This document shows positions 37,507-49,700 of a stretch of 64,000 nt of DNA, piece by piece. The stretch is taken from assembly GCA_001687465.1 (NCBI GenBank), contig LVLI01000208.1, positions 1 to 64,000 on the forward strand. Reading direction: 5' to 3'. The translations under genes were made by a program, and so were the position numbers. Origin of the DNA: Halocafeteria seosinensis (Eukaryota > Sar > Bigyra > Bicosoecida). Within the stretch, counting starts at the first letter, position 1. Each line of letters begins with the position of its first letter. The notes under the pieces are model-generated. The model had not been told where the DNA came from. It saw only the letters and a program-made list of their open reading frames with translations, and did no database searches.

Positions 37507-38000
37507 TCAGCGTTCGGATATCCCCAAGAGAGTGCCAGCTTCCGTTAGGTATTCCTTCACGCCGCTTCGAGAGTAGGCGAAGGTTTTATACAGCCGTAGG
37601 ATCACGCAAATTAATGCGGCCTTTCCAATTAGCTCCTGCTTTGTTCGTATCGGGCCCATGACTTTGTTAACTAAGTCGCAGAACGATTTTTCATCAATAT
37701 GCGCAGGTCGTTGTTGGCAAAGCTTGTAAAACTTCGCTCGATCTTCAGCAGATTCAGGGAGAGGGAAAATAGAGTCCAAGGCACAATCTGGGTACATACT
37801 TCGTGCAGTGCTTCGGCACATGCTTCCAACGACGGTTCAATTTGACAGGTATCCTCAGACGATTGCTGTGTACTCATACGAGAGAGCACATTAAGCATTT
37901 CACCTCGCTGCATATTTCAAATAGAAGTACCTCCCTGGCAGGATGTCCTCGACCTTCCACAGCAACCGTCTGTCCCTCTTGGGAACTCTGTTCAGAATAA
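37507..38000 (-). pseudogene. Unassigned, probably decayed gene
   Basis: A 104-codon frame (ATG 37821, stop 37507) reads like a real protein: DSIFPLPESAEDRAKFYKL, then EKSFCDLVNKVMG and ALICVILRLYKTFAY. Upstream, protein-like sequence continues in other frames (SLEACAEALHEVC at about 37830; EGQTVAVEGRGHPAREVLL at about 37950), needing one or two frame changes. No family recognised. It ends 30 bp upstream of the GLUG start codon on the same strand. Confidence 0.35.
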
Positions 38001-39003
38001 AAGATGAGACATGTTATTGCCTTTGCTTTGCGGTATCCGGCTTAGCGCTTGTACACTCTATCATCTTAAACAGGGACGCTGAGTTCCCAAGTTCAGCAAC
38101 ACGTACCTCGGTTGGAGACCTTGCTGCCATGATTATCGGAAATACACGTATCGGAAGCACTCCAAGTACAGTATATACAACGATATGGGTATAATGAAGC
38201 TTTCACCGGTAGAATTGATGTAAATGCTGTTAGCAAAGTGTCGTAAAGTGGCAGAATAACATGAAAAAGTAGTTTGCCCGTTGCTTTTGTTGAAGTCGTA
38301 TTCTGTATAGTTTTGAACTGTACGTTCGGTACAGTTGTCCCAAATTTCAGCCGAATGTACAGTTGTCCCAAATTTCAGCCGCTGGTACTAGTTAACGGAC
38401 TCCGTTAAACGGCGCATACACGTACCCTATATGGAACCATCACTGTCTTACTTTATCCTACGAATTTGCTACCTTATGTGAGGCCTTCAGTCTTAAATAC
38501 CAGTAGGACGCTCTGGCTTGCATCCATATGGTATGAGTATACATAATGTCGTTAACCGCATTGAGCCTATCTTCGTGGGGGAAACACTGGTCAACACTCC
38601 TATCGAAAACAGAAAATGAACTTTTGAAGAAAGCAAGTCAAGCTGAATAACTTTTTTCATCGAATCCTTGAACAGCTTGTAATTAGACATTGAAGCGGGT
38701 TTGAGAAATTGAATACAATGCGAACCTGGCGACCTCGAGGTCTGTACCGAGACTGCCGTCAGCGGACTAACTATGCGCTTGTAGGTTTTCCCTATACTTA
38801 CCAAATAACACGGACTGAAGAGTGTGGGTACGTAACTGGGCTGTAGTTCATACGTACTGCAGACAAAGCGACCTCTACTCCAACCCAAACCCTCGGACAA
38901 AACAGTTTGTATGCTACTCGCGCTCAGCAGCTTGCGTACGCAGCTATACAGTGTCCTGCCAGCTAGATCGCATAGCTCCGCAGTGAACAAAGTGAAAGCA
39001 GCC
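38001..39003. other. Intergenic
   Basis: No supported gene. A 165-codon open frame on the minus strand (38493-38990) has no domain, repeat or splice support and may belong to the 3' untranslated region of the next gene. A short tandem repeat lies at 38329-38381. Confidence 0.35.
38329..38381. repeat. Two 25-nt direct repeats, 28-nt period
   Basis: The unit GTACAGTTGTCCCAAATTTC plus AGCCG occurs at 38329-38353 and 38357-38381, identical and spaced by AAT. A third partial match (TGTACGTTCGGTACAG) abuts it. No function assigned. Confidence 0.85.
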
Positions 39004-40527
39004 TTACTGAGAAAATCCTGTAAGCTGGGTATCGAAGGAATTCCTCACACTCGAACTTGTCATTTCGCTGCTGGCATCCACGTTCCTCCCCATTGTCCAC
39101 GTAAGATCCATATTCGCACGGCTATTCAAGCTCGCCGAAGTTACAGCTGCTGAAGTCGTTGACACCCCGTGGGACGTATCACCCACCTCTTCGATCCCTT
39201 CCACCTCCTCTGAAGAGGAGGAATGTTCAGAATTGGAGCGATGTTTCCCCAGATTTGGGACACTTGTGGGGGTAATCGAAAGTTTGCTGTGCTTCACTAT
39301 ATCCTGTGGGCTTCTAGATGGCCAAAATAGTTGCACTGAAGGAAGCAAGTTGCAAAGTAAGGGTAACATAGCATGGCAGAAGAGCGACCAATCCTTCTTG
39401 CCGTTGCTAACCTCATGTCTGAGTTCCATACCGAGGGCATTTCTTAGGAATCTTGCCAATGCAAGCTCTTGAGAGCGCCTGCTAGTGTTTCTTGTCTCCT
39501 CCCGTAGCACACTAACCTCTTCTGGCAGTTCCTCGATGAATACAGGCTCCGACCTGTTGACGATGCTAATGTTATGATGCTCTGCGAATGTTTCGAGATG
39601 ATAGTGTAGTTTATCCATGAATGCCCTCTCAGTGATATCGTCAATGGATATATCAGCATCAGATGCATCATTATTTTCTCTGCTTGAGGACTCTATTTCT
39701 TGTCGAGAGGAGGATATATTCGTTGTTCTATCAACGCCGCTGAACGGTCTCGTTGTGCTACGCTCCGACACATCAGAAATCTTTCCATGTCTCGAACGCG
39801 ATCGGCCAGTGGTGCTGCGATCCAAGGCAGGTTGCGAGGCACTCTTGTTTGACGTGTTAAGATTAAAATTTTCGTTCCGCTCTGAGGGTTTTACTTTCCT
39901 TGCTCTAATGCGACTTTCCTCTTCTTGTTGTTTATCCGATACAGAGTTCGTATCTCCTTCCGTCGCCGCTCGTTTGGCTTCTCTTGATGGGACAGAGCGA
40001 CTTCCTCCCCTTCTCTTCCTGTCCGATCCTCCTTTCTGCGGCAAGCAGAGCTACGCAAATAATGCTTTTTTTTTTTTCTCACCTAAGACTAAATAGTTCT
40101 TACCCTTGAGCTTCCTGATTTTCTGCGATCTTTGTTAGTTTTTCCAGCAGTGTTCTGAAGCATTGCTTTGAACAGGCTCACATATTCAAAATGGATTGAG
40201 GGGTAGTTTTCCCACTTACATTGCTAGCTTTCTTCTCCTTGTACTTTGTTACAAAATCCAAGAAGTCTTTATTGGATCTGATTCGTTGTCCTTTGGCCCT
40301 CACGTATCTGCTTCGTCAAACGAGCAGGTACACTCGTCAACCACCACATGCTCACGACGCACCAACCGAGCAGTACCATACCTCCGTTCAAGTTTGCTTA
40401 ATTCTCGATCTACAATCACCGGATCTTTATTGGACAAAATCTCTTTCAACTTTGGTCGATCCGGAAAATGACGGGCAATTGTTTGTTGCTCCTCGAGGGT
40501 GAATGATGGACGGCGGTTGGATCCCAT
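39004..40527 (-). CDS. Lineage-specific nuclear-type protein, paralogue A
   Basis: Exons on the minus strand: 40382..40527, 40220..40307 (88 nt), 39004..40035; about 421 aa. Introns are 74 and 184 bp. Residues 8-45 hold a helical motif starting RPSFTLEEQQ and ending ELSKLERRY. Exon 2 encodes NKDFLDFVTKYKEKK. A long basic, S/R-rich low-complexity part follows with likely nuclear-localisation runs (KRRGGSR), then a conserved C-terminal block: MDKLHYHLETFAEH, ALARFLRNALGM, FCHAMLPLLCNLLPSVQLFWP, and a short acidic VEGIEEVGD. The same blocks in the same order occur in paralogue B, 1 kb away. I recognise no known family; the N-terminal motif recalls SANT-like helical DNA-binding modules but no tryptophan ladder is present. 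A strong acceptor (TTCTTCCACTTGCAG) just upstream of the ATG suggests one more 5' exon. Confidence 0.65.
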
Positions 40528-41479
40528 TCCTTCCGGTGCATCAAATTCCAGATTCGTGTCTGCAAGTGGAAGAAACAAGTCAATCCATGTTGGAAAGAAC
40601 AGGGTGTTTTTAGCTGTAACATATCGATGGAAGCAACGGTCATCGCCCTTGTGGATAGGAGAAGCGACTGAAGACCTCCTGCGACCGTGGGAGCAACGGG
40701 ATCTCGACCAAATCCATACACACACACACTTGTTGCATTCTCCCCTCCAATTGTTTGCATACAAACACCCATTGTACCTTTGTTCGGCCACTGTGCAATC
40801 TTGAACAACGCGCAATGAAGCTGTGAGAGCCCGCCAGAGTCAGGAGAACAGGCAGACGCAGTGCACTTATCGTATACAGTATCTTCCCCACACCCAAGGA
40901 AACCAGCACAACCACCAGGAGATGATAAGAAAGCAACTCACATTTACTTGCAATCCCTGGTACGAATATCATCCGACTCTTTACCAAACCAACGTGCCGA
41001 GCGAATCTAATATTCGATGAGAATGAACCAGCAGCTGCGGAACCTGGACCGACAAAGAAGCACCGGAAGAGTCCACGGACTGTCCACCCTCTGTCGGGAA
41101 CTCAGAAACGCAAGTACTCCCAATTGTTTTCTTGTGACAGTTATCCATGACGACGGATACTGGAAAGCGGTTTAAAAGGCAAGGGATTCCTGGCCACTTC
41201 TTACCTGGGAGCCTGGGTAACCGGGAATCTTACCCCACAATCAACCACCCATTCACGGTTGCTGTCGAAGGTTGCTTCAACATCTGCTGGCTAAGCATTT
41301 TGAGTGTGCTCAGTGCAAGGAAGCTGTGAGCCAAGAATCTCAGTCTGCATGTCGGGCATCGGGTAATGCGAGGCGAGTTTTGTTACAGAGTTTTAGGTAA
41401 ATCAAGGGTATGTATGTTAAATTAAGAAGAAGTACCATCATAATATAGGATAGTAGCCGTAAATCAGGGAATAAACACA
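40528..41479. other. Spacer between paralogues A and B
   Basis: Probably contains the promoter and a possible first exon of paralogue A. A candidate is an ATG near 40770 giving 14 codons plus one base before GTGTGTG, in the phase the next exon needs. A short CA/TG repeat lies at about 40720. Otherwise nothing supported. Confidence 0.35.
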
Positions 41480-42651
41480 TCAAACAGATGTCACTTCTTC
41501 GATACCATTCTCTTCGTCGAGCCTCGAAGAAGTTGATGAGGCTCCATCACCTAGATCGGTGGAACACGCATTTCGTACTTCGTCCCGTGTAGTAGTGTTA
41601 TTTCTCGCACTACTGGTGGTAGCCGGTCTTGCATAGGAAGCACGGAACTGCTCCGGGAAAAACAGCTGAATGTGAGGATTGATATTGCTTACCAGTGGCA
41701 GTATACCTCGATAGAAATTCGACAAGTAAGCGTGCCCGTCAGGGGGTATCAATGGTATGATTCCCAGTGATTTACGCAAGAAATTCTGTGTTTCCTGTTC
41801 ATATTGACAATTCGTCTGTCGTGTCGACGTATTAAGCTTGTAGGAGTCGGTGAGGAGTTCCTTCAACGAGATTCGCCGATAGCCATGTACACGCACGAAG
41901 AAGACACCACATTCGTTCCCTATCCTCTCAATAGTTTGCTCTAATTTATCAAAAACCATATCAGCTGTGATGACAACGTCGGTGTGTGGGAGTTGTAATC
42001 GTGGTCTGGAAAATGTTTCCCGACCCTTCGTGCTTTTAGTCGAAGAAGAGCCTTTTGCAGCAACCGGATTTTTCGTGCTTTTAGTTTTCTGCTTTACTGC
42101 AAAAGATCTCCGGGATGGCGATGAATGAACTGAGTTCGCTGTAGCGCTCTCTATTGAACGGTCTCCATTGCTGGCTCTGGGCTCGAAGGGACGCTTCCTT
42201 GAAGCCGGTGGAGCCTCAGGTTCCCCCTGCGTTGTCCGAGAGTATGTCGCAAACGTGTTATACATACAAAGAAACAGAGTACAGATATCACCCGTGATAC
42301 TCACTTGGTTTAGGCGTTCCCGCTCATACTGCATTACGAAATCTGTGAACTGGTCCACATTGCTGGGGGCTGAGCCCACGGAACGGCGGTACCTGCAGAG
42401 ACAGGATATCCCGTTCGTGGTAAGATTGCTTTGTCGTTAGGTACACATATGAGCTGCTCGAGATAAAATCCCGCTCCGTATATGTAAGACTCGACTCACC
42501 GTTGTTTTAGCTTGGCCAATTCTAGGGTAATCTCCTTTTCCGTAAATCGGTCGCCAAACAGCCTCATCAGCTCGTCCGGACTATCGGACGCCTTGCATAA
42601 GGCTCTCTGTTCTTCCAGCGTAAATAAAGAACGTTGTGGGTGCCTCGGCAT
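41480..42651 (-). CDS. Lineage-specific nuclear-type protein, paralogue B
   Basis: Exons on the minus strand: 42500..42651, 42305..42392 (88 nt), 41480..42226; about 328 aa. The 78-bp intron 42227..42304 (GTGAGTATC to ACGCAG) has a length divisible by three and no stop, so naive reading would keep it; paralogue A splices at the equivalent point. Blocks shared with A: QRSLFTLEEQRAL ending LAKLKQR, FTDFVMQYERERLNQ, then a basic linker (KQKTKSTKN), DKLEQTIERIG, NFLRKSLGI, FYRGILPLVSNINPHIQLFFP and NGIEEVTSV. Intron phases (2, then 0) and the 88-nt exon are identical to A. A further 5' exon is likely: acceptor at 42669 (phase 1) with ATG 42846 to donor GTAAGTACC at 42803, which would add about 20 residues. 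Function unknown. Confidence 0.65.
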
Positions 42652-43357
42652 GTCTCTTTCCTTGGGATCTGCATCGTGGAGACAGCATAGACGCTAGTGA
42701 CAAGTAAAAAACACCGAGGATGACACTTCAGCAGTCAGGGCCTCCAGGCACTAATGATATGCACATGCATATGGGTTGCAACCGTTCTCATACAGGTACT
42801 TACAGTTGGAGAAAATAAAGAGGACACTGTACACGAAACCCAGCATGGAAACAAATCAAATACGCAGTGCTGTAGTGGCTGAAGTTGTTGCTGGCTCGGA
42901 ACGAACTAACTTTCGTTATCCAGCACCGAACATCTTTGCAATTTGTTTGGTATTTTGCATACTAAAAACATAAAATGGAATGAAGGATAGTTTGCATACA
43001 GATAGCCACAGCCTCACTCGTACGGAAACCAAAGCCACGTGGCCAGAGTTCGTCTTTTCTGTGTGTGGTCCACACACACATATGTGACAGATGGGGAGTT
43101 GACCGCATCCTCTTAGTGTGTGCTAGTTTTGGGACAGTGAACACTGCTGGAATTGACAGATGGATAATCAAACGAAAGAATGATAAGAGGAACAGTCATA
43201 CGGCCAGCCCAGTGCTGCGAATGCTCAACATGAGAATGCACAGACATGGAACTAGCATTGTACGGTATGGTATTGCCGTCTCATTCAAAGCAGCAGTTTT
43301 GCGCATGGGCATACACTTTTAACCCTTGGAGTACATAGAAGAGCACAACACTCAGCA
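42652..43357. other. Intergenic
   Basis: Holds the possible first exon of paralogue B (42804-42846). The remainder shows short open frames only. Confidence 0.3.
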
Positions 43358-43663
43358 TCAAACAAACATCCACAGTACAACTGCACTTGTATAGTGTACT
43401 ACCACTGGTACTGTGTCTACGTCCTCAGGAGTCCCGAGTGCTGCTAGGACAAGATATGGGCTTGCTTTTGAGGCCAGCGCGGAAACCTTGCCCTCGAACT
43501 CCTCCTCGGAAGTTGATTGACGTGAAGCAAACGTATCACGACTATACTGATGCATGATTACTGTATGATGAAAAGCATCAAGCAAATGCAATGCAACTTG
43601 GACACTGCTTTCGGTCTTAACCTCGAGTCCTCGGTCGAGTGATGTCTTCCTTCTATAGGTCAC
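43358..43663 (-). CDS. Weak ORF, unassigned
   Basis: About 100 codons read smoothly: SSVQVALHLLDAFHHTVIM, then STSEEEFEGKVSALASKA and LVLAALGTPEDVDTVPVVV. More protein-like sequence continues upstream in a different frame (VDEMIAASTWMEKYEEV, 43770-43690), overlapping the 5' exon of the SZT2-like gene on the other strand. It may be a relic or an exon. No family recognised. Confidence 0.25.
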   Translation of the reverse strand: MTYRRKTSLDRGLEVKTESSVQVALHLLDAFHHTVIMHQYSRDTFASRQSTSEEEFEGKVSALASKASPYLVLAALGTPEDVDTVPVVVHYTSAVVLWMFV

Positions 43664-43708
43664 GACTGCTCAACACATGCTCCATCACATACACTGTATA
43701 CACCACTC

Positions 43709-46700
43709 ATGTCGGTAACTTCCTCATACTTCTCCATCCACGTGGAAGCGGCAATCATTTCGTCTACTTGTCTAACCTCACAGGGAGTGGTCGAATGCGA
43801 GGATTGTAGAGGGGAAATCAGGTCCTGGAAACCCAATACTGTTGATTCGGAAGTAGAGCAAACAATGGGGAGTACCGTGGACCTGACAGAACCGGCGATG
43901 CAAGGCTCTGAAGAGAGCTTGAAGCCTCCTCGGTATAGTGACATTCACAATTCCAATCGCCATCATGCAGTGTTATGGCTTCATTTGGACTCATTCTGTC
44001 TTTCCTCGTCTTCTTCCCTCTTGTATAAAATGGTAGAATCGTGCGAGCATGTGACGGAACTCCTGAAAATGCGCCATTCTGAGGAGGGCAAGAATCAAAA
44101 ACGAGTGGAACTGGGCGACCCAGGCTACGAGTCAAACGGAACGAATCCTGAATTGACGGGAGACGCGCAAACCAAGGAACATAGTGGTAACCAAGAGAGG
44201 GAGGAGTTTGTCCTATTGACAGTGGCACTATATGACAGCACCTCCGCGACGAGCTGTGTAGCCCTTTTTCAGCAACCACTCGAAGCTATTGAGCCTCATC
44301 AGGTATATAAATCGGTACGTAGTTTTGCTTATAATGTCCACTGATGGTTCCATCACTTCGCACGTTTTGATGCCTCACAGATTTTTAACAGTGTCAACTC
44401 CTTAGTGGTGTCTCAAACCCACGATGCAAACACCCAAAGTGACGCACTTGGGTCGTCATTCGGCGTTGCTTTCAAGTTCATTTCGCGGTATTGCTTCGAT
44501 GGGAATGTTTCTATGTGTTTTGCTTGTCACGGTTCGATACCTTCTCCAACCTCCATATCACGGGCGTGTGCCTCGTGGGTTTCGAGATTTTCGGACAACA
44601 ACATAAAGGTGGACCTTCTTGTACCCCCTACTTCTGCTGTCACGATGCTTAATAAATCGTTAGTCTCCTCTCCGACACGTCCCTACAGTGTTGTACAGTT
44701 ATGTCGCAGTCAGAATGGAACGCGGTACTCTACGTTGGTATCCCAGTTTGCCTCTGCTAGCTCAAATCGAAGCATATTTTCCCGAAAACTGTTGTTGGGT
44801 CCCTCAACAGGGGTTGGTTATTGCACCAATCTAGTCCCAGAAAAATTTCCAGCAGATGATTTAGGCTTTATTCAAGACACGGAATCGGTACTGCATTTTT
44901 CGATTAGATGCGGCGGTACGCTGATATATCCTGTATTGCAGACCAATGACGCGGCTGATAACGGAAACCAAACGTCGGATGAAACCAATTCGGACTCAAT
45001 CCACGACTATATAAATGTTGAAATGCACCGCCAAGAACACGTTGAAATGCAAGGAGTGGCTCTCAAGTTCGTCGAAGGCACACTTCAGTCTAAGTGTTGG
45101 GTTGAGCCCTCTATGCGGAATTTATGTACAGTGGAGACCACCGAGACTGAAAACGGGGAAACGTTGATGGTAAATGTAAGGTGGCAAAGAGCTCAGATTT
45201 TTAGCATGGTAATAGTATTGGACAAGTATGCGTCTTCTGTATCAATCTCCTATACCTTACGACTACAAACGGAATGTTTCCCGGTCCCCATGAAGGCATA
45301 TGGGGATGCGCTCTATTCTTTTGACTCGCTATCTACTGAGTTTCAGAAAGAAATCAACCACTTATGGGATGTTCATTCGTCGTTAAGGCTGAGGCTACTG
45401 TCCATCCTTTCTTTGTTGCGGTGCCAGTTTCAGCCTAACGTCACAGCTAAGCGACTCAATAGTTTACCCGCAATTGCTGAAAGGACGTTTCCTTCGAGGA
45501 AAGTGTTGCTGCTGCATGTGACATCATCGTTTGATGGATTGTTTCAAAGGATGTCAACTGTTCGTGATGTGCTCGTTGCGCATGGTGCTAGACCGATCTC
45601 TTCTGGTGATGCGCGTTCACTGGCTGCAAGCTGGCTCCTTACTAAGCCGGACTCGAATGATCCTTCGGCGTTCATTCGTTTGAAGAGCATCAGAGCAGCT
45701 ATAATAGAAATGTGCATTTTCTTCTTACCGGGTTCTGAGTTCGTATCGCAATGGGAGAGCGGTCTTGATCGGAGCCTGGAGCAACGCAATGTTTTCAACC
45801 TTGGAGCCCTCAGATATGAGCAAATCGAATTCCCCACGAAGGGCGAGCAACTACCTGCAACTAACGTTATCAGTTGTTCATACAATTTTACGTACGATGT
45901 TGCAGCTCTTATGAGTCTAAGAAGCATGATAATGGAACGCCATAAACGAATGTTCTTGATTGATATTCGCGTAAATAAGCAACCGTTGTCCAAGGCCACG
46001 TGCTATAGGCTCGTTCCGTGGCTTTTTGGAGAATCTGCTATTGGATTCAACGAAGAAATACCCAACTCCCTTTCGGTTTTCTATATTTCTCCCCAAATCA
46101 ATGATAATGGATCAATATGGCGGGAAAAAATACAGTTGAGGAGAACCAAGACGGGTGTTGCGATAAATGTCGGCATTTGTGTGGAAGACGGTAGACGCCA
46201 ATTTGATTTGGAGCAATGGTTTCAGAAGGAATATCTGGCACGGTTGGACAGGGACATCATATCTACTGCTCTTTCGCTGTCTGCATGCTTGGGTCCTTGG
46301 AGATGCGCTAATGAAGGTGAACAGAGGCACTCTTCCGACAAGCACACCTCGGAATTAGAGGGTGGGACAATTGAGGTACTCGAGACTTTTAATGTTTCAG
46401 TGAGCTCCGCTGGAAAGCAAAACGTCGAATGTTTATTCCTTCCACCTGCCCATCGACGGTTAATCACCGATGGATCGCTAGCAGATAAGAGGATATCGAT
46501 TGAGTATCCGCTCTGCGAGGACCGTCGAGTGACCGTCGAGCTTACACAAGAAAACTTTAGGTACCTCGGTGGCCAGGAAGTCTTCCTATTAGGACAAAGT
46601 ACCTATTCATGGGCGTTAGTTGTAGAAAATGAGCGGACGTCCTTGTTGGCGCATGGTAAAGAGGGTATTGCAAAAACCATATCTCGGAAACAGTCAAAGG

Positions 46701-49700
46701 TAACTCCTCAGCTATCGTTAGGAGCGGCCTTCCAGGAAGGGCAGAAGAAACCTGTGCCTACCACGCCTGATCAATCAGTGCAGTTTTCGCTGTATCACGT
46801 ACTACGTATGTCCCAGTATCAAAATTCTCTGAATCTAGAGAAGTTCAAGTCGGAGAAGTTCCAACCGCTATTTTTGAGCCGTCTGACGGAAAATTGCGTA
46901 AGTATGGCTTGCAGACTGCTTCCATGGGACTTACTTTTCGTTTCGGAAAGTAGTTGCTCTAACAATGGCCCGTATTTCCCTGTAGCATCGTTGACATCGG
47001 CTCTAGACAACTGTATTGTACATCGTCGAGGTATGCTCAGCAGCAGTAATAAGCCTGTGAAAGTTCCGAGTTCAGATATGGATATTCTAAGGGGTCTCCT
47101 GTCCACACGAGTGTTGTGCTTCGTGGTAGACCCCTCACTATATGCAGATTTACTTAGTACGGAGGAGGTGCTGGATGAAGCGCATCCTGTTGTTGTCGCA
47201 GCCGACCTCTTTGGGGAAGAACCACGAGTATGGTACTGGATATGTCCCCTTCGTAGACTGTCTGCTGCCGGTTGCTTGGAGAATTATACTGGACTGGAGA
47301 ACGCTATTGCCCAGCGAGTGGAGTCCTGCATAAAGCAGGCACACTTTTTGTCCATTAACGAAGTCCTGAAACATCTCCCAGATTCTGCAAGTGGTACTGG
47401 TGTGTTGGGTTTTCCTGTTTCTTCCCTGATGGATGCACAAATGAATAATGATGTAAACTTGCTTGAGTGCGATGAACATCATGTTGTTCTCGACGTGTCA
47501 AGCTGCATCCACCTCGCAATCATGCTCACTCGCTCTTGGATCTTATCAAAAATGTTTTCGTTAACCAGCAGCAACGACCAAGACGATGCCGCCAAGGAAT
47601 ATTTTTCCATTCCCTTGTGGAGCATTGGATCCGTGCTGAAGAGGATTTCTGGGTCACTCATGGCTACAATATCGCAATTGCTCGGCATTGAGGATCGTCG
47701 ACTCGAGGACGTGATGATGATGAAGAGTCAAGAATTACCTTCTTCGGTCCAGGGTCAGAGTTGTTCTGATTTTATTCCATGCTATCTTGATGGGATCCGA
47801 CAAGAATCCCCTACACGGCACTCACCACGTAACAGTCGCAAACCTTACCGTTCTCGGTGTAGCTATCTACAAGTATCTGTCTTTTCTGAGGTCCTGGACA
47901 AATCTGTTGTGGTTCGCTCTCATCGATTCGTTTCCGCAGTAGGAAAATTAGTCAACGAGTGGTACCTTTCTGCGCACAAAGGGAGCAATCATTCTCTCTT
48001 TCTGGATTCTCTTGCTAACTGTGACTTTAAAGTGAGGCTATCATCAAAAACGTACTACAACAGACTAAGTACCGTCCGTGAGAAGGAAGACTGGCCTTCT
48101 GCTGGTATAGTGGCGTGGATACGGGGGGTTCGTGCCGCAATGGCAGCGTCTCTCCTTGAGATGGATTCACTCGTGCACAGTCAATATGGAATGCATGATA
48201 GCGAACTCGATCTTGGTACCACCCGGATCGATGCAGCAAGCACAACTAAGCTTGTGTCTGTTTGTGAGCCTTTCTTACTCAGATGCAGTTCGCGAGTTTT
48301 CGACGACGCCCTTTTATCTCACAGGGCATTTTCTCATGAGTGTCATCGTTGGAAAGCCACGCGGAAAGGTGCAAATCCGGATACACTTTTGGGACTAACG
48401 TCTGAGTTCCCATTTTGGGTACTGGATAAATTCAGGACGACAACTGCTTTATGGAACAAAATAATGGTATGTCTAGCTAAGGGCGATTTTTCCGGTGCGG
48501 ATCCGAACATACCCGGTGACAGGAAGCATGTATTCAGGATACGAAAGACTAGTGGCCAGTATAGAAAGGTAACTTGGCTATTGCAAGTTTACTATGATGT
48601 CGAAGAGGGCGCAATGAGCAAGCGAGAGAAGAATGTTGGTGCGGTTTACGTTTGCCTATATTCTGGTGATGGCATGGACAGTCAACCGTCCAAACACTCA
48701 GGATACCACAAGAAGAAAGGCGCTATGAAGGGGGGCTGGTCGGTTGAAGATAGGCCATTTATGAGTGGCTTTCGGGCATTGTCTAGTACAACCCCTAGTA
48801 ATGGTTCTGCGGAGCAGAGGGTCCCGCCAAAGAGGGAAAGCAACTCAGGAGGCTTTATTGCGGAGTTCTCTGAGGCAACCGATGAAATGATGAAAACCTA
48901 CAAGGAATCAATTGGATATATCCGCGCCAAAATAATAGTCCTTTCTCCGAGGGAAAGTCCTAAAGTAAAAGACGAAATTGAAGCACCTCTACAGGCCATT
49001 CTCTCTGAAGCTTCAGCTTTAGTTTATGCTGCTTCACACAAAGCGAATCAAATAGTATTGATGGAAGATTTGCACAGTAAGCGGGTGGCGGAAACGCTGT
49101 TAGTTCCTCCTTCCGACCAGGACGCAGAATACGATTATTACTACAAAGCTATGATAAGGTTTTTGGCGAATCGCGCCAGTCAATTGAGCAATACAAGGAA
49201 GACGAAACGGAGCACTCGTCACAAACTTTCAATCGATGGACCTAGTCTCGTCGGCTATTTCTCAGCTCCTCGTCAAGCCGTGGTGGCGCTCCCCATTCAT
49301 CCTCAGATCTCAAAGACGAATCTTTTCGGGGCACTGGCTACCTCTGTGTTGTCTCCTTTCGCTATTGCTAATCGCAGCGATACGTTTGTGTACGAGGACT
49401 CACAAGAAACTTCGACCGGGAAATTTACCCACTTTATCAGCCCACCGGTTCACTATATTCGATTGAAGCTCTGTACGCCTTCCAGACTAGTATATGTACT
49501 ATATCATATGGCGTTTTCCAGAGGATCGGGCAACACCCGCGTAAGTATTCCGGATGCTGTTGCTTCTCTTTGCAAGCGGACGCGACAGAATTTCCTATTG
49601 GTGGAATACTATGGTTTGTCGTGCCCTTCCCAAACTACGATCGACGGAATACGTCGAGTCATCGCGCAGCGCCTGCATTCTATGGTTGAGAACTCATTGT

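Noticed and set aside
38493-38990. 165-codon minus-strand ORF
   Set aside because: Composition unlike the confirmed proteins, no motif, no splice context; lies where the 3' region of paralogue A is expected.
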